Assembly: GCF_004119445.1 (NCBI RefSeq) | Contig: NZ_QICI01000095.1 | Span: 17,425 to 81,424, forward strand | Source of the DNA: Chryseobacterium sp. CH21 | GTDB lineage: Bacteria; Bacteroidota; Bacteroidia; Flavobacteriales; Weeksellaceae | Length of the DNA stretch: 64,000 nt | Direction of reading: 5' to 3' | Shown: piece after piece, positions 33,677 through 43,469 of the stretch | Numbering within the stretch: position 1 is the first letter of the stretch | How the letters are laid out: every line of letters starts with the position of its first letter | Notes under the pieces: generated by a model | Databases searched by the model: none | Told to the model about the DNA's origin: nothing | What the model saw: only the letters and a program-made list of their open reading frames with translations | Position numbers and translations under genes: made by a program

Positions 33677-35736
33677 TTATTGATTAATAAATTCTATTGC
33701 TTTTTGGATCAAAGGGTCTTCACCATTTCGTACAGACTGTAATGTAGGTTTCGCCAGAATATCAATTGTAATACCTGTTCTTTGAGTGCCTTTACCATTC
33801 GGGTAATATATTCCTGATCCACTTATGGCTGTGGTTATTCCGCCAGGAAGAGACATTTTGCAAAGATCTCCGTCTGCCCCCGCTGTTTGAGATCCTACCA
33901 CAGCAGATTTGGGAGCGGTGCGCAATGCCATTGTAAGGAATTCTGAAGCACTTTGCGTAGTTTCATCCACTAAAATAGCTACTTTACCTTTGTAATAATT
34001 GCTGTTTATCTTTCCAATTTTTTGAGGGGCTTTCACCTCAAATTTTCCGGGATGCTGCAATGATGTAGCTTTAAACTGAACAAACTCTCTGGTATCAGGG
34101 AAAAAATATTTAGAAATAACTTCGGCAGAAAATTCTTTAGGATAACATCGGAGGTCAATGATAATTCCTTTTTTATTCGTGAATTTTTTCATGACCGTTT
34201 TGATCTCATCTTTCGTGATAACCGCAGGATAAATATAACCGATGTTCTGACCGAATTCTTTAGAAATGGGAATGTTTTTTTCTTCCATAAAGGTTTCATA
34301 AGGAACTGTTTTTAAAGAAACTGTAACGGCTTTTCCATTACTCTTTTTAAGGGTAAGTATCATAAAATCTTCATTAGTTCTCAAAATACTAAAGCTTATA
34401 TCCCGGAGAAGGGTTGCTCTATTGGATGAAATAGTATATTTTGCCTTATCATTTATAAGTTCACTGACTTTTTTATGATCAATTTCTGTGATAACATCTC
34501 CAACCTCCGCACCGGATGCTGATATCTGATTACCAACAAATGTAATAGCCAGCTGGTCATCAATAAAACGGGTAGCTATCGGAGGTGTACTAAGTCCGAA
34601 GAATTCCTCTGTGATATTTCCAAAATCTGATAGGGCAGCATGAGAATCATTGATTTCTTTGACGAGCTCCATCATCGCAAGTTTATAACCCAGATCATCT
34701 TTGGTACGAACTATTTTGGGAATATATTCCTTCAAAACACCATCCCAGTTTTTTCCAATGATGTCTTTGTATGGAAAAAAATAGTTGATCATATTCCAGT
34801 ATCGGAATAAGGCGAGAAGTTTCATTCCGTCATCATTCCATTGCATACGCGGATAAATTTCTTCATTTTTAAATGATGGAGTTCCTTCTTCCGGATCGAA
34901 ATCAATATAATAGTTTTCTTTGATGTCTTCGTGGATTCCTGCACCGAAAGATCTGCTCCAACTGTATAATAAAGCATCAAAATTTTTAGAATTGATATTG
35001 GGGAGAAAACGAAAAAGTTCATAATCCCAGTTGGCATTTCCTTTGGAAACTTCCGAGCTTTGATATTTTAAATATCCCCAGATTTTCCAAGCTGGTAGAG
35101 ATTATTAATTTGTTGTGTGCTGAGACTGTCTGTTCTGAATTGAGAATCGAGAAAATATTCATCTGCAGATTGATATAGATCCTGACTGGTCAGAGAGATT
35201 TCCTCCATATTTTTTCCATCAATATAAACTTTAAAATCATCGAACCATGCTTTCCCTTTTCCTTTAAGAAAGCCTCCGATCATAATTTTGTCAGTGTCTT
35301 TAGGTATTGCAATAGTGATGATATATTTTTTCCAGTCTCTTGTTCCCTGAATAGTTTCTGTTTTTACATTTTTTGCGTTGAGTTGTATTTCCTGCTGATC
35401 TCCAAAAGTTATAAACAAACCGGCTATGTTTTCCACTTTTTCAGTTTTGATATAACCTTCCAGCTTTATTTCCTTTTCTTTATAATTATTGATGAAAATA
35501 TAGGCCATACCTCCTGTATTATTTGCCCATTCAGATTGAATGAAAACAGATTTTTTCCCGGAATGAAACAGAGCGGATTCTGTTTTCACAACATTATTTC
35601 CCCAACTGAACCAACCGTCGGGTAATTCGTTTTTCCCTGTTTTTGATTCAAATCCGAAATTATAATCTTTAGGGTTTTGAGAATGACAACTAATCGTAAT
35701 TAATGAGGAAAATATAATGAGAAAAAGATTTTTCAT
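33677..35736 (-). pseudogene. S41 family peptidase, one frameshift
   Basis: The N-terminal piece (35736-35068) has a signal peptide (ISCHSQ) and a carbohydrate-binding-like beta domain, and breaks off after NLYQLGKSGDI. One extra A in the A4 run (35083-35086 on the plus strand) restores QLGKIWGYLKY, the conserved start of the tricorn-like S41 domain, and runs on for 72 codons without a stop into the 389-residue part beginning MQWNDDG. Corrected length is 686 aa. The protease part has a PDZ-like segment and the catalytic Ser in TTQSASEFLTMAL. A single-base error is the simplest explanation. Confidence 0.88.
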
Positions 35737-35856
35737 ATTTAAAAGTGGTGTAGGGCTTACAAATGAAAGTCATTAAAATAGATGCTGAGCTTCCCGGTTT
35801 TGTTTTTTCAAATATAGGCTTTTGTTTTACTTCAGTATGAAAAGTACGGGTAATAA

Positions 35857-35884
35857 AAAAGCACAACTGAAAAGTTGTGCTTTT
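35857..35884. terminator. Terminator of the nuo operon (bidirectional)
   Basis: AAAAGCACAACT (35857-35868) pairs perfectly with 35873-35884. On the minus strand a T run follows. It lies 21 bp after the nuoN stop. Confidence 0.85.
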
Positions 35885-35904
35885 AATATTGTGTTGTTTG
35901 GATT

Positions 35905-37284
35905 TTACAATCCGAACATTTTTGCAAAGAAATCCGGGAAAACTCCAAGGATGATGATCAAAGCAATAACAATTACTGCAACGATGTTGTAAGTAAGGGT
36001 TACTTTTTCTGACGATTTGAATGTTGATTCTTTAAAGAAGAACATCGCGATAATCAGTCTTAAATAGTAAGCAATAGATAGGGCAGAACCTAGTACAGCT
36101 ACCAATACTAAGAAAGCAGCACCGTTCATTGCCTGGGAGAATAAAGCAAATTTCCCCATGAAACCAGCCGTTAGCGGAACTCCAGCCATTGAAAGCATAG
36201 AGATTGTTGCCACTGTTGCTAATAAAGGTTCCGTTTTCGCCAATCCTTTGAAGGCTCCGAAAGAAGTTTCTCTCTTTAATTTCTCTACCCAGATCAGACA
36301 CATGAAAACTCCTACTGTAGATAAAGAATAAGCAAATAGATAGAACGCCAGGTTATAAGTAGAAAGGCTTGTCATTCCGAAGAATACCAATCCGATATAT
36401 CCTGCGTGAGAAACTGAAGAGTATGCCAACATTCTTTTTGCATTCGTCTGAGCAAGACCCATAACGTTTGCCAAAAGTAAAGTAATGATTAAGAATACTC
36501 CTAAAACATTGATCCACTCGTGAGTTACCCCAGTGAAACCAAGCGTCATCAATCTGAATAGGGCAAAGAATCCTGAGATCTTTACTACACTCGCCATGAA
36601 AGCTGTGATTAATGATGGAGAACCTGCGTATACATCAGGGCTCCACATGTGGAAAGGTGCTAAAGCTACTTTGAAGGCCAATGCACAAAGAATCAGTAAT
36701 ACTCCTAAGATGAACATTACATTCCCTGAATTGGCTACTCCAAAATCATGAATCTTATAAAGATCAAAACTTCCCGCACTTCCATAGATGAACGCAATAC
36801 CGAACAGTAAGAAGCCTGTTGCAAAAGCACCCATCAGGAAATATTTAATAGAAGCTTCGTTGGATCTAAGATCAGTTTTATTAGCTCCAGCCATTACATA
36901 TAATGGAATAGAAAGGATTTCAACTCCCAAGAACATCGTCACTAAGTTCTGATATCCGAAAAGGATGATCCCTCCACATAATGCAAATAGCATCAATGCA
37001 TATAATTCTGACTGGTGGCTTCTGTGATTGCTGAACGCAAAACCTCCCAGGAAGAATAACAATAAAGTTGTTACGATTGATATTTTAGTGAATAATGCGG
37101 TATTGTCACTGTACTCGTACATATGCTTATAATGGTCGAAGAACGAACATTCCGGCATAAAACTTACATACAATGCAATGATTAATCCCAAAATCCCAAT
37201 GTATCTTGCGAATTTTCCTTGTTCAAAAACTCCTGAAAATAACGCAATAACTGCCGTTAGGAAAACAATAATTAAAACACTCAT
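35905..37284 (-). CDS. nuoN: NADH-quinone oxidoreductase subunit N
   Basis: A 459-aa antiporter-like membrane subunit of complex I with about 14 transmembrane helices. The proton-channel residues are seen as GVEILSIPLYVMAG (Glu) and FKVALAPFHMWSPDVYAGSP (Lys), with AYSSVSHAGYI. It is the last gene of the nuo operon, 17 bp after nuoM, and is followed by a terminator. Its length is normal. Confidence 0.97.
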   Translation of the reverse strand: MSVLIIVFLTAVIALFSGVFEQGKFARYIGILGLIIALYVSFMPECSFFDHYKHMYEYSDNTALFTKISIVTTLLLFFLGGFAFSNHRSHQSELYALMLFALCGGIILFGYQNLVTMFLGVEILSIPLYVMAGANKTDLRSNEASIKYFLMGAFATGFLLFGIAFIYGSAGSFDLYKIHDFGVANSGNVMFILGVLLILCALAFKVALAPFHMWSPDVYAGSPSLITAFMASVVKISGFFALFRLMTLGFTGVTHEWINVLGVFLIITLLLANVMGLAQTNAKRMLAYSSVSHAGYIGLVFFGMTSLSTYNLAFYLFAYSLSTVGVFMCLIWVEKLKRETSFGAFKGLAKTEPLLATVATISMLSMAGVPLTAGFMGKFALFSQAMNGAAFLVLVAVLGSALSIAYYLRLIIAMFFFKESTFKSSEKVTLTYNIVAVIVIALIIILGVFPDFFAKMFGL

Positions 37285-37300
37285 TTCTTAAAATATCAAA

Positions 37301-38794
37301 TTAACTTACCATTGATTGGTAGATAAACTTCACCGAACTACTCACCATGTCGATTACCGGTTGTGGGAAAATACCTAGTAAAATCACAAAAACCGCTAAA
37401 CTTGCCAATACAGAAAATTCTACTCCTGATAAATCTTTTGCTGTACTTAAAACGGCTTCATCTCCTTCTCCAAACATTGCTTTTCCGTAGAATCTCAATA
37501 AATACACAGCACAAAGAATTACCGTAAGACCAGCAATTACTGCTGCTGTTCCGTTAAAATCATATACTGATTTCAACAAGATAAATTCCCCGATGAATCC
37601 ATTCGTTAATGGAACTCCCATTGAACCTAATATAATGATCAGGAACAACACCGCAAACTTAGGCGCTACTTTAGCTAAACCACCCATTTGTCTGATGTCT
37701 CTTGATTTGAATCTCTTATATAAAATATCACAACAGTAGAATAAACCTACTACGTTGATACCGTGTGCAAAAGTCTGTACTAAAGCTCCTTCAGCTCCTT
37801 CTACATTGAAGGTTCCTCTTAAAGTAACCACTGCAGAAGCGAAGATCCCTGCTACCATCAATCCTACGTGAGAGAAAGATGAATAGGCAATGATTCTCTT
37901 CATATCCGTTTGGATAATAGCGATCAAAGCACCGTGAACAATTCCTACGATGGCAAGAATAATCACAATCTGTCCGGAAATTCCAGCTATCGGAAGGGGA
38001 GTAATTGGAAGTAAATAACGCATTACCCCATATACTGCCATCTTAAGCATGATCCCTGATAACAACATGGATCCCTGAGTAGGAGAGTAGGTATACGTGT
38101 CAGGCTGCCATGTATGGAAAGGGAATACCGGTAATTTCACTGCAAAAGCAAAGAAAATAAACCAGAATACCACAGTCTGCTGTACTTCATTCAGCTGAGC
38201 ATTATATAAATCTGTTAAAGCGAATGATGCAGAGTGGTTGTACACATAGATCAATCCGGCTAACATAAATAAAGACCCAACGAATGTATATACGAAGAAT
38301 TTCGTAGTGAATTCGAACCTTTTATTCTCTTGTCCCCAAAGTCCGGCAATGAACCAAATTGGAATCAAAGTTACTTCCCAGAAAATGTAGAATAACAATC
38401 CGTCTAAAGAAGTGAACACTCCTACAAGACCAAACTGCATCAACAGAATCAGTCCGTAGAATGTATTTCTGTAGTTTACATTTTCGTTGAAAGATGATAA
38501 AATAATGATTGGAGCCAGAATATTGGTCAATACTAAAAGAAGCATGCTCATTCCGTCAACACCGAAATGAAGAGAACTTTTAATGAATTGAGACCAAGGG
38601 TAAGTGATTTCGTACTGAAGCTTACTGTCTACTGTCGGTCCAAAATTGAAATCCGAAAGCATGTAGAAGGTAAGGAGCATCTGTACCAATGCAATTCCAA
38701 GCGCCAAATATTTGCTGGAATTATTCTTCCAGGCAAAAACTAATCCCGAACCTACTAGAGGTAATAGTAATAATGTTAATAACAAACAAGACAT
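37301..38794 (-). CDS. nuoM: NADH-quinone oxidoreductase subunit M
   Basis: A 497-aa antiporter-like subunit in the membrane arm of complex I, with about 14 helices. LLFYIFWEVTLIPIWFIAGLWG holds the channel Glu (shown in part, FWEVTLIPIWF), and AVKLPVFPFHTWQPDTY and AYSSFSHVGLMVAGIF follow. It lies 3 bp after nuoL and 17 bp before nuoN, so the three are co-transcribed. Confidence 0.97.
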   Translation of the reverse strand: MSCLLLTLLLLPLVGSGLVFAWKNNSSKYLALGIALVQMLLTFYMLSDFNFGPTVDSKLQYEITYPWSQFIKSSLHFGVDGMSMLLLVLTNILAPIIILSSFNENVNYRNTFYGLILLMQFGLVGVFTSLDGLLFYIFWEVTLIPIWFIAGLWGQENKRFEFTTKFFVYTFVGSLFMLAGLIYVYNHSASFALTDLYNAQLNEVQQTVVFWFIFFAFAVKLPVFPFHTWQPDTYTYSPTQGSMLLSGIMLKMAVYGVMRYLLPITPLPIAGISGQIVIILAIVGIVHGALIAIIQTDMKRIIAYSSFSHVGLMVAGIFASAVVTLRGTFNVEGAEGALVQTFAHGINVVGLFYCCDILYKRFKSRDIRQMGGLAKVAPKFAVLFLIIILGSMGVPLTNGFIGEFILLKSVYDFNGTAAVIAGLTVILCAVYLLRFYGKAMFGEGDEAVLSTAKDLSGVEFSVLASLAVFVILLGIFPQPVIDMVSSSVKFIYQSMVS

Positions 38795-38796
38795 TA

Positions 38797-40710
38797 TTAT
38801 TGTAATAAAAAGTTAACAATTAATATAATTCCCACAGCTAAAGACATGATAAGGATATATGTCTCTACATTTCCGTTCTGTACACGCTTCATAGCTTTTC
38901 CGCTGTCTTCAGCACCATCACCTACAAAGTTTACAAAACGGTCTAAGATACCCTTATCAAACATTTTTCCTCCGCGTCCTAATCCTTCAACAGTTTTTAC
39001 AATCAATGCGTTGTAAAGTTCGTCAACGTATAATTTCTTAGCAGAAAGTTTCTCCCATCCGGTATAGCTTTCTTCTGCAACAGCCATTTTTTTCTTTTTC
39101 ACGTAGGTGTTTCTTACGATAAACCAAACAGAGAAGAACATCAGGATTGTTGCTGCTAATAAGATCATTTCAGTATTGAAAGGTACTCCTGAAAGAGTAG
39201 CTTCCATCTGGCTGTAGCTTTGTTCCGTAAGAACTGGCTTTAACCATTCCATCAGTTTTGCATAGTGTCCGTGACCGATGAAGTGAGGCAGGTTGATAAA
39301 ACCTCCGATTACAGAAAGAATAGCCAATACGATCAATGGTATTGTCATATTAGACGGGCTTTCATGCAAGTGGTGTTTCTGATCTTCAGTACCTCTGAAT
39401 TCTCCATGGAATGTCAGATAATACAGTCTGAACATATAAGTTGCAGTCATTGCTGCTAAAACAAATAAGATTACCCAATAGATAGGGTTTTTAGCGAAAG
39501 CTGCTACTAAAATTTCGTCTTTAGAGATCATCCCTGATAATAAAGGGAAACCTGAGATGGCTAATGTTCCGATAAGGAATGTAGCATGGGTAAGAGGAAT
39601 ATATTTTTTAAGACCTCCCATGAAACGCATATCCTGTTCGTTGCTCATTGCGTGGATTACAGAACCTGCACCCAAGAATAATAACGCTTTAAAGAATGCG
39701 TGTGTCATTACGTGGAACATTGCTGTTGTGTATGCTCCAAGACCTAAAGCGATGAACATAAACCCAAGTTGTGAAACTGTAGAGTATGCCAGTACTTTTT
39801 TGATGTCATTCTGACGTAGTGCATAGAATCCTGCCAAAGCAGCCGTTAAGAATCCGATGAATAAAATTCCTCCCTGTACTGTAGGTGCTAAAGTAAATAA
39901 GAAATTGGATCTTACTACCAAATAGATACCTGCCGTTACCATTGTTGCCGCATGGATCAACGCTGATACAGGAGTAGGCCCGGCCATCGCATCCGGTAAC
40001 CATGTATATAATGGAACCTGAGCAGATTTACCGGTAGCACCGATGAATAAACTCGCTGTAATAAAGATAATCACTGTTCCGTCTAATTCAAATTTTGAAG
40101 CGTTTTCTGCTACAGAAAGATAATCTACAGCATTGGTTTGAGAAGCAATCATGAAAATACCGATCAATAACGCAAGGTCACCAATTCTGTTCATGATGAA
40201 AGCTTTTCTTGCTGCTTTACCGTATTCTTCGTTGGTATACCAGAATCCGATTAACAGGTAAGAACAAAGACCTACACCTTCCCATCCGATGAACAGGATA
40301 AGGTAGTTGCTTCCCATTACTAAAAGTAACATGGAGAAGATGAAAAGATTCAGATAAGTAAAAAACTTGTAGAATCCTTTATCATGACTCATATATCCGA
40401 TAGAGTATAAGTGGATCAGTGAACCGATACCCGTAATGATCATTACCATCATTAATGAAAGCTGATCAATCTGGAATCCAAAGTTGATTTGAACACCATT
40501 GACTCTAAACCATTCAAAAGCTTTTACAATAACAGGCTGGCTTTCAGAATTGAAATTCATGAAAAGACTTACCGCAATACAGAAAGATCCGAATACGGCT
40601 GCAGTAGCCAAAGATCCTACGAATATTTTTGGAAGATTTTTCCCGAACAGCCCGTTAATAAGAAACCCTAAAAGTGGTAAAAGTACTATTGCATATACTA
40701 GATTCTCCAT
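38797..40710 (-). CDS. nuoL: NADH-quinone oxidoreductase subunit L
   Basis: The distal antiporter-like subunit of complex I, 637 aa. The core motifs are FIGWEGVGLCSYLLIGFWY, KSAQVPLYTWLPDAMAGPTP and STVSQLGFMF. The C-terminal lateral helix HL, which runs along the membrane arm, follows, with the final anchor helix at LAVGIILIVNFLL. Spacing to nuoK and nuoM is 2 bp on both sides. Confidence 0.97.
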   Translation of the reverse strand: MENLVYAIVLLPLLGFLINGLFGKNLPKIFVGSLATAAVFGSFCIAVSLFMNFNSESQPVIVKAFEWFRVNGVQINFGFQIDQLSLMMVMIITGIGSLIHLYSIGYMSHDKGFYKFFTYLNLFIFSMLLLVMGSNYLILFIGWEGVGLCSYLLIGFWYTNEEYGKAARKAFIMNRIGDLALLIGIFMIASQTNAVDYLSVAENASKFELDGTVIIFITASLFIGATGKSAQVPLYTWLPDAMAGPTPVSALIHAATMVTAGIYLVVRSNFLFTLAPTVQGGILFIGFLTAALAGFYALRQNDIKKVLAYSTVSQLGFMFIALGLGAYTTAMFHVMTHAFFKALLFLGAGSVIHAMSNEQDMRFMGGLKKYIPLTHATFLIGTLAISGFPLLSGMISKDEILVAAFAKNPIYWVILFVLAAMTATYMFRLYYLTFHGEFRGTEDQKHHLHESPSNMTIPLIVLAILSVIGGFINLPHFIGHGHYAKLMEWLKPVLTEQSYSQMEATLSGVPFNTEMILLAATILMFFSVWFIVRNTYVKKKKMAVAEESYTGWEKLSAKKLYVDELYNALIVKTVEGLGRGGKMFDKGILDRFVNFVGDGAEDSGKAMKRVQNGNVETYILIMSLAVGIILIVNFLLQ

Positions 40711-40712
40711 TC

Positions 40713-41042
40713 TTATCCTCTTAATTTATTAAATATACTCACATCTACAGAACGGGTATTTCTATATAGCATAGCAATAATTGCCAGACCTACCGCTACT
40801 TCCGCAGCTGCTACCACCATAATGAAGAAAACTAAAAGTTGTCCGTCGCCGTTGCCTTTATATGCTGAAAAAGCTGCCAATAAAAGGTTTACAGAATTCA
40901 GCATAAGCTCTACACAGCCCAGAATCACAATAGCATTTTTTCTAAGCAATACTCCCATTACTCCCAAGCAGAACAATACTGAGGAAAGAATGATGAAGTA
41001 TTCCAAAGGGACGCTTTGTATAAATGTATTTACTTCTCCCAT
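40713..41042 (-). CDS. nuoK: NADH-quinone oxidoreductase subunit K
   Basis: A 109-aa membrane subunit with three helices. The conserved Glu in GCVELMLNSVNLL and the AAAEVAVGLAII segment, both part of the proton path near the quinone module, are present. It lies between nuoJ and nuoL. Confidence 0.96.
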   Translation of the reverse strand: MGEVNTFIQSVPLEYFIILSSVLFCLGVMGVLLRKNAIVILGCVELMLNSVNLLLAAFSAYKGNGDGQLLVFFIMVVAAAEVAVGLAIIAMLYRNTRSVDVSIFNKLRG

Positions 41043-41046
41043 AATT

Positions 41047-41544
41047 TTATAAATCTTTTTTACCGATTAATACCGCGCCCACAATACCTGCCAAAATTAG
41101 GATGGAAGCAAGCTCAAACGGTAAAACATATTCATTAAACAAAAGTCTACCCAGATTTTTCGTAAGACCCACTCCTCTGTCTACATTTTCAACAACAATG
41201 TGGTTATCTTTTATTCCTCTGAAAACCCCTAATACTCCTACTAAAAGAATACCTGCCGTAAAAACTCCAACAAACTTTAAAGTATTGTTCTTCTTACTTT
41301 CGTCTCCTTTATTAAGGTTAAGCATCATTAAGATATAAAGGAAAAGTACCATGATGGCACCTGCGTACACTATGATCTGGATAATTGCAAGGAACTGTGC
41401 ATTGAGAAGAATGTACATTCCGGCAATTGAAAACATCGTAACAATCAATGACAAAATAGCATATAAAGGATTTCTTGCAAATACAAAATATACAGCACTT
41501 GCCACTGCTAAAAACGCCACCAAGAAAAATAAAAACTGATCCAT
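41047..41544 (-). CDS. nuoJ: NADH-quinone oxidoreductase subunit J
   Basis: A 165-aa membrane subunit with five helices. FFLVAFLAVASAVYFVFARNP and VYAGAIMVLFLYILMMLNL (third helix, with the pi-bulge region) identify it. It ends close to the nuoK start, with 4 bp between. Confidence 0.96.
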   Translation of the reverse strand: MDQFLFFLVAFLAVASAVYFVFARNPLYAILSLIVTMFSIAGMYILLNAQFLAIIQIIVYAGAIMVLFLYILMMLNLNKGDESKKNNTLKFVGVFTAGILLVGVLGVFRGIKDNHIVVENVDRGVGLTKNLGRLLFNEYVLPFELASILILAGIVGAVLIGKKDL

Positions 41545-41602
41545 TATTTTACCGCATTTTTTTGTTTCTCGGATTGTCTTGTCGTGATATCAATCCTTTC
41601 AT

Positions 41603-42100
41603 TTATTTTTCAACTAGTTTATCTTTTCCGTAAATGAAAGAACCTCTGTTGGTTTCTACGTCTACCAATCTGTCTGTAAGATAGATGGCAGATTTAGGAC
41701 AAGCTTCTTCACACATACCGCAGAAAATACATCTTAGCATATTGATTTCATATACTGAAGCGTACTTTTCTTCTCTGTAAAGACCTTTTTCCTCTTTAGT
41801 TCTTTCAGCAGCAGTCATCGTAATGGCTTCTGCAGGACAAGCTACCGCACAAAGTCCACAAGCTGTACATCTTTCTCTGCCTTCTTCGTCTCTTTTCAAA
41901 ACGTGCTGGCCTCTCCAGATGGTGGTTCTTGGTTTCTGTACTTCCGGATACGAATATACTGCGGGAGCACCCTTTATCACGGTTCTTACAGCATGCTTAA
42001 ATGTAATCCCCATCCCTGTAAAGATGGCAGGAAGGTAGATTTTTTCAGCAAGGGTCATTTCTTTATTGGAAACAACTTTTGATCTGTTTGTAAGTTTCAT
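41603..42100 (-). CDS. nuoI: NADH-quinone oxidoreductase subunit I
   Basis: A 165-aa peripheral subunit with two 4Fe-4S clusters (N6a, N6b): CTACGLCAVACPAEAI and CIFCGMCEEACPKSAI. It passes electrons from NuoG to NuoB. A spacer of 124 bp with heptad repeats and the AAACCTAACAGGTTT palindrome separates it from nuoH. Confidence 0.97.
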   Translation of the reverse strand: MKLTNRSKVVSNKEMTLAEKIYLPAIFTGMGITFKHAVRTVIKGAPAVYSYPEVQKPRTTIWRGQHVLKRDEEGRERCTACGLCAVACPAEAITMTAAERTKEEKGLYREEKYASVYEINMLRCIFCGMCEEACPKSAIYLTDRLVDVETNRGSFIYGKDKLVEK

Positions 42101-42107
42101 TTAATTA

Positions 42108-42142
42108 TAGATATTAGATGTTAGACACCAGATTTTAGACTA
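42108..42142. repeat. Tandem heptamers between nuoH and nuoI
   Basis: Five units are in strict register: TAGATAT at 42108 followed by TAGATGT at 42115, then units at 42122, 42129 (CAGATTT) and 42136 (TAGACTA). Confidence 0.65.
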
Positions 42143-42184
42143 ATCTTGTCTGTTATCTTAATTTTTAATATTCAATATTTACAC

Positions 42185-42217
42185 AAACCTAACAGGTTTT
42201 TACAACCTGTTAGGTTT
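42185..42217. repeat. Palindromic intergenic repeat AAACCTAACAGGTTT, copy 2
   Basis: AAACCTAACAGGTT (42185-42198) with its exact complement at 42204-42217. Same element as at 22378-22410, with only the loop and one arm base differing. Confidence 0.85.
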
Positions 42218-42224
42218 AGATAAT

Positions 42225-43289
42225 TTAATTTCCAAACGCTAAAATTACAGCTCCTGTAATTAATAGGTTTACCAATGCCATTGGGATTAATGTTTTCCAT
42301 CCTAAGTGCATTAACTGGTCATATCTGAATCTTGGAAGGGTCCATCTGATCCACATAAAGATCAGAATTCCGATTACTGTTTTTGTAAGGAACGCTACGA
42401 TACTTAAAATTCCCGCAGTGTTTTCACCCCAGCTCTGCGTTACCCATTCAATACCAGGATAATTATACCCTCCGAAGAAAAGAACGACCATGAAAGCATT
42501 GGAAATAAACATGTTCACATATTCTCCGAACATATATAATCCTAACTTCATGGAAGAGTATTCTGTAGAGTATCCTGTTACCAATTCGGATTCACACTCT
42601 GGTAAATCGAACGGGTGTCTGTTGGTTTCTGCCAAAGCAGCTACAAAGAAAACAAGAAATGCAATCGGCTGGTAGAAAATGTTCCAGTTCAATCCTGAAA
42701 CCCAAGGAATAACACCCCATAATTTTCCGGTAGTCTGGCTTTCAGTAATTTCTTTTAAATCCAAACTTCCTGACATCATAATGATAGAAAGAAGTGCTAA
42801 TCCCATTGCCAATTCATAAGAAATCATCTGAGAAGAAGCACGGATAGCACCTAATAATGAATATTTATTGTTCGAAGCCCAACCTCCGATCATAATTCCG
42901 TAAACCCCGATGGAAGCCATACCGATGATGAAAAGTACACCCACGTCAATGTTTGCCACCTGAAGATCAAAAGAAGTACCTGCTATATTTAAACTTTTAC
43001 CCCAAGGAATAACAGCTCCTGTAATCAATGAAATAAACATTACCAAAGCTGGCCCTAATACGAAAAGGAATCTTTCTGCATTGGCAGGGGTGAAGTCTTC
43101 TTTAAAGAAAAACTTTCCACCGTCAGCAAGAGGCTGCAGCAATCCGAAAGGTCCTGCTCTGTTGGGGCCAATTCTATCCTGCATGATAGAGGCAACTTTT
43201 CTTTCTGCCCAGGTAGAGTAGGCTGCAATCGTAAGTGATAGCAGGAAAAGTGCTAGTACAAGTATAAGTTTAAATGTAAGTAAATCCAT
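42225..43289 (-). CDS. nuoH: NADH-quinone oxidoreductase subunit H
   Basis: A 354-aa membrane subunit with eight helices, forming the quinone chamber with NuoB/D. The loop AERKVASIMQDRIGPNRAG and the acidic loop ETNRHPFDLPECESELVTGY are unmistakable. Its flanking spacers (124 and 180 bp) are unusually long for this operon and hold heptad repeats. Confidence 0.97.
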   Translation of the reverse strand: MDLLTFKLILVLALFLLSLTIAAYSTWAERKVASIMQDRIGPNRAGPFGLLQPLADGGKFFFKEDFTPANAERFLFVLGPALVMFISLITGAVIPWGKSLNIAGTSFDLQVANIDVGVLFIIGMASIGVYGIMIGGWASNNKYSLLGAIRASSQMISYELAMGLALLSIIMMSGSLDLKEITESQTTGKLWGVIPWVSGLNWNIFYQPIAFLVFFVAALAETNRHPFDLPECESELVTGYSTEYSSMKLGLYMFGEYVNMFISNAFMVVLFFGGYNYPGIEWVTQSWGENTAGILSIVAFLTKTVIGILIFMWIRWTLPRFRYDQLMHLGWKTLIPMALVNLLITGAVILAFGN

Positions 43290-43307
43290 TTTTTATTTTA
43301 AATGTTT

Positions 43308-43467
43308 GAAGATGGGAGCTGGAAGCTGGAAGTTTATCACGTCGTGGCATCAACTCTTCATCACATTACCAAATTTTTATATATTATTAAAACAGCTAAA
43401 ATTAAAACTGAAATTTAGGGTATTTATTAAATAAACTCCCAGCTTCCAGCTTCCTAACTTCCAACTA
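43308..43467. repeat. Two complementary heptamer tracts between nuoG and nuoH
   Basis: On the left, units at 43308, 43315 (GGAGCTG), 43322 (GAAGCTG) and 43329. On the right, CAGCTTC at 43440 and again at 43447, then units at 43454 and 43461. AGCTGGAAGCTGG (43317-43329) is the exact complement of 43439-43451, so the spacer can fold back over about 110 bp. Confidence 0.65.
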
Positions 43468-43469
43468 TT

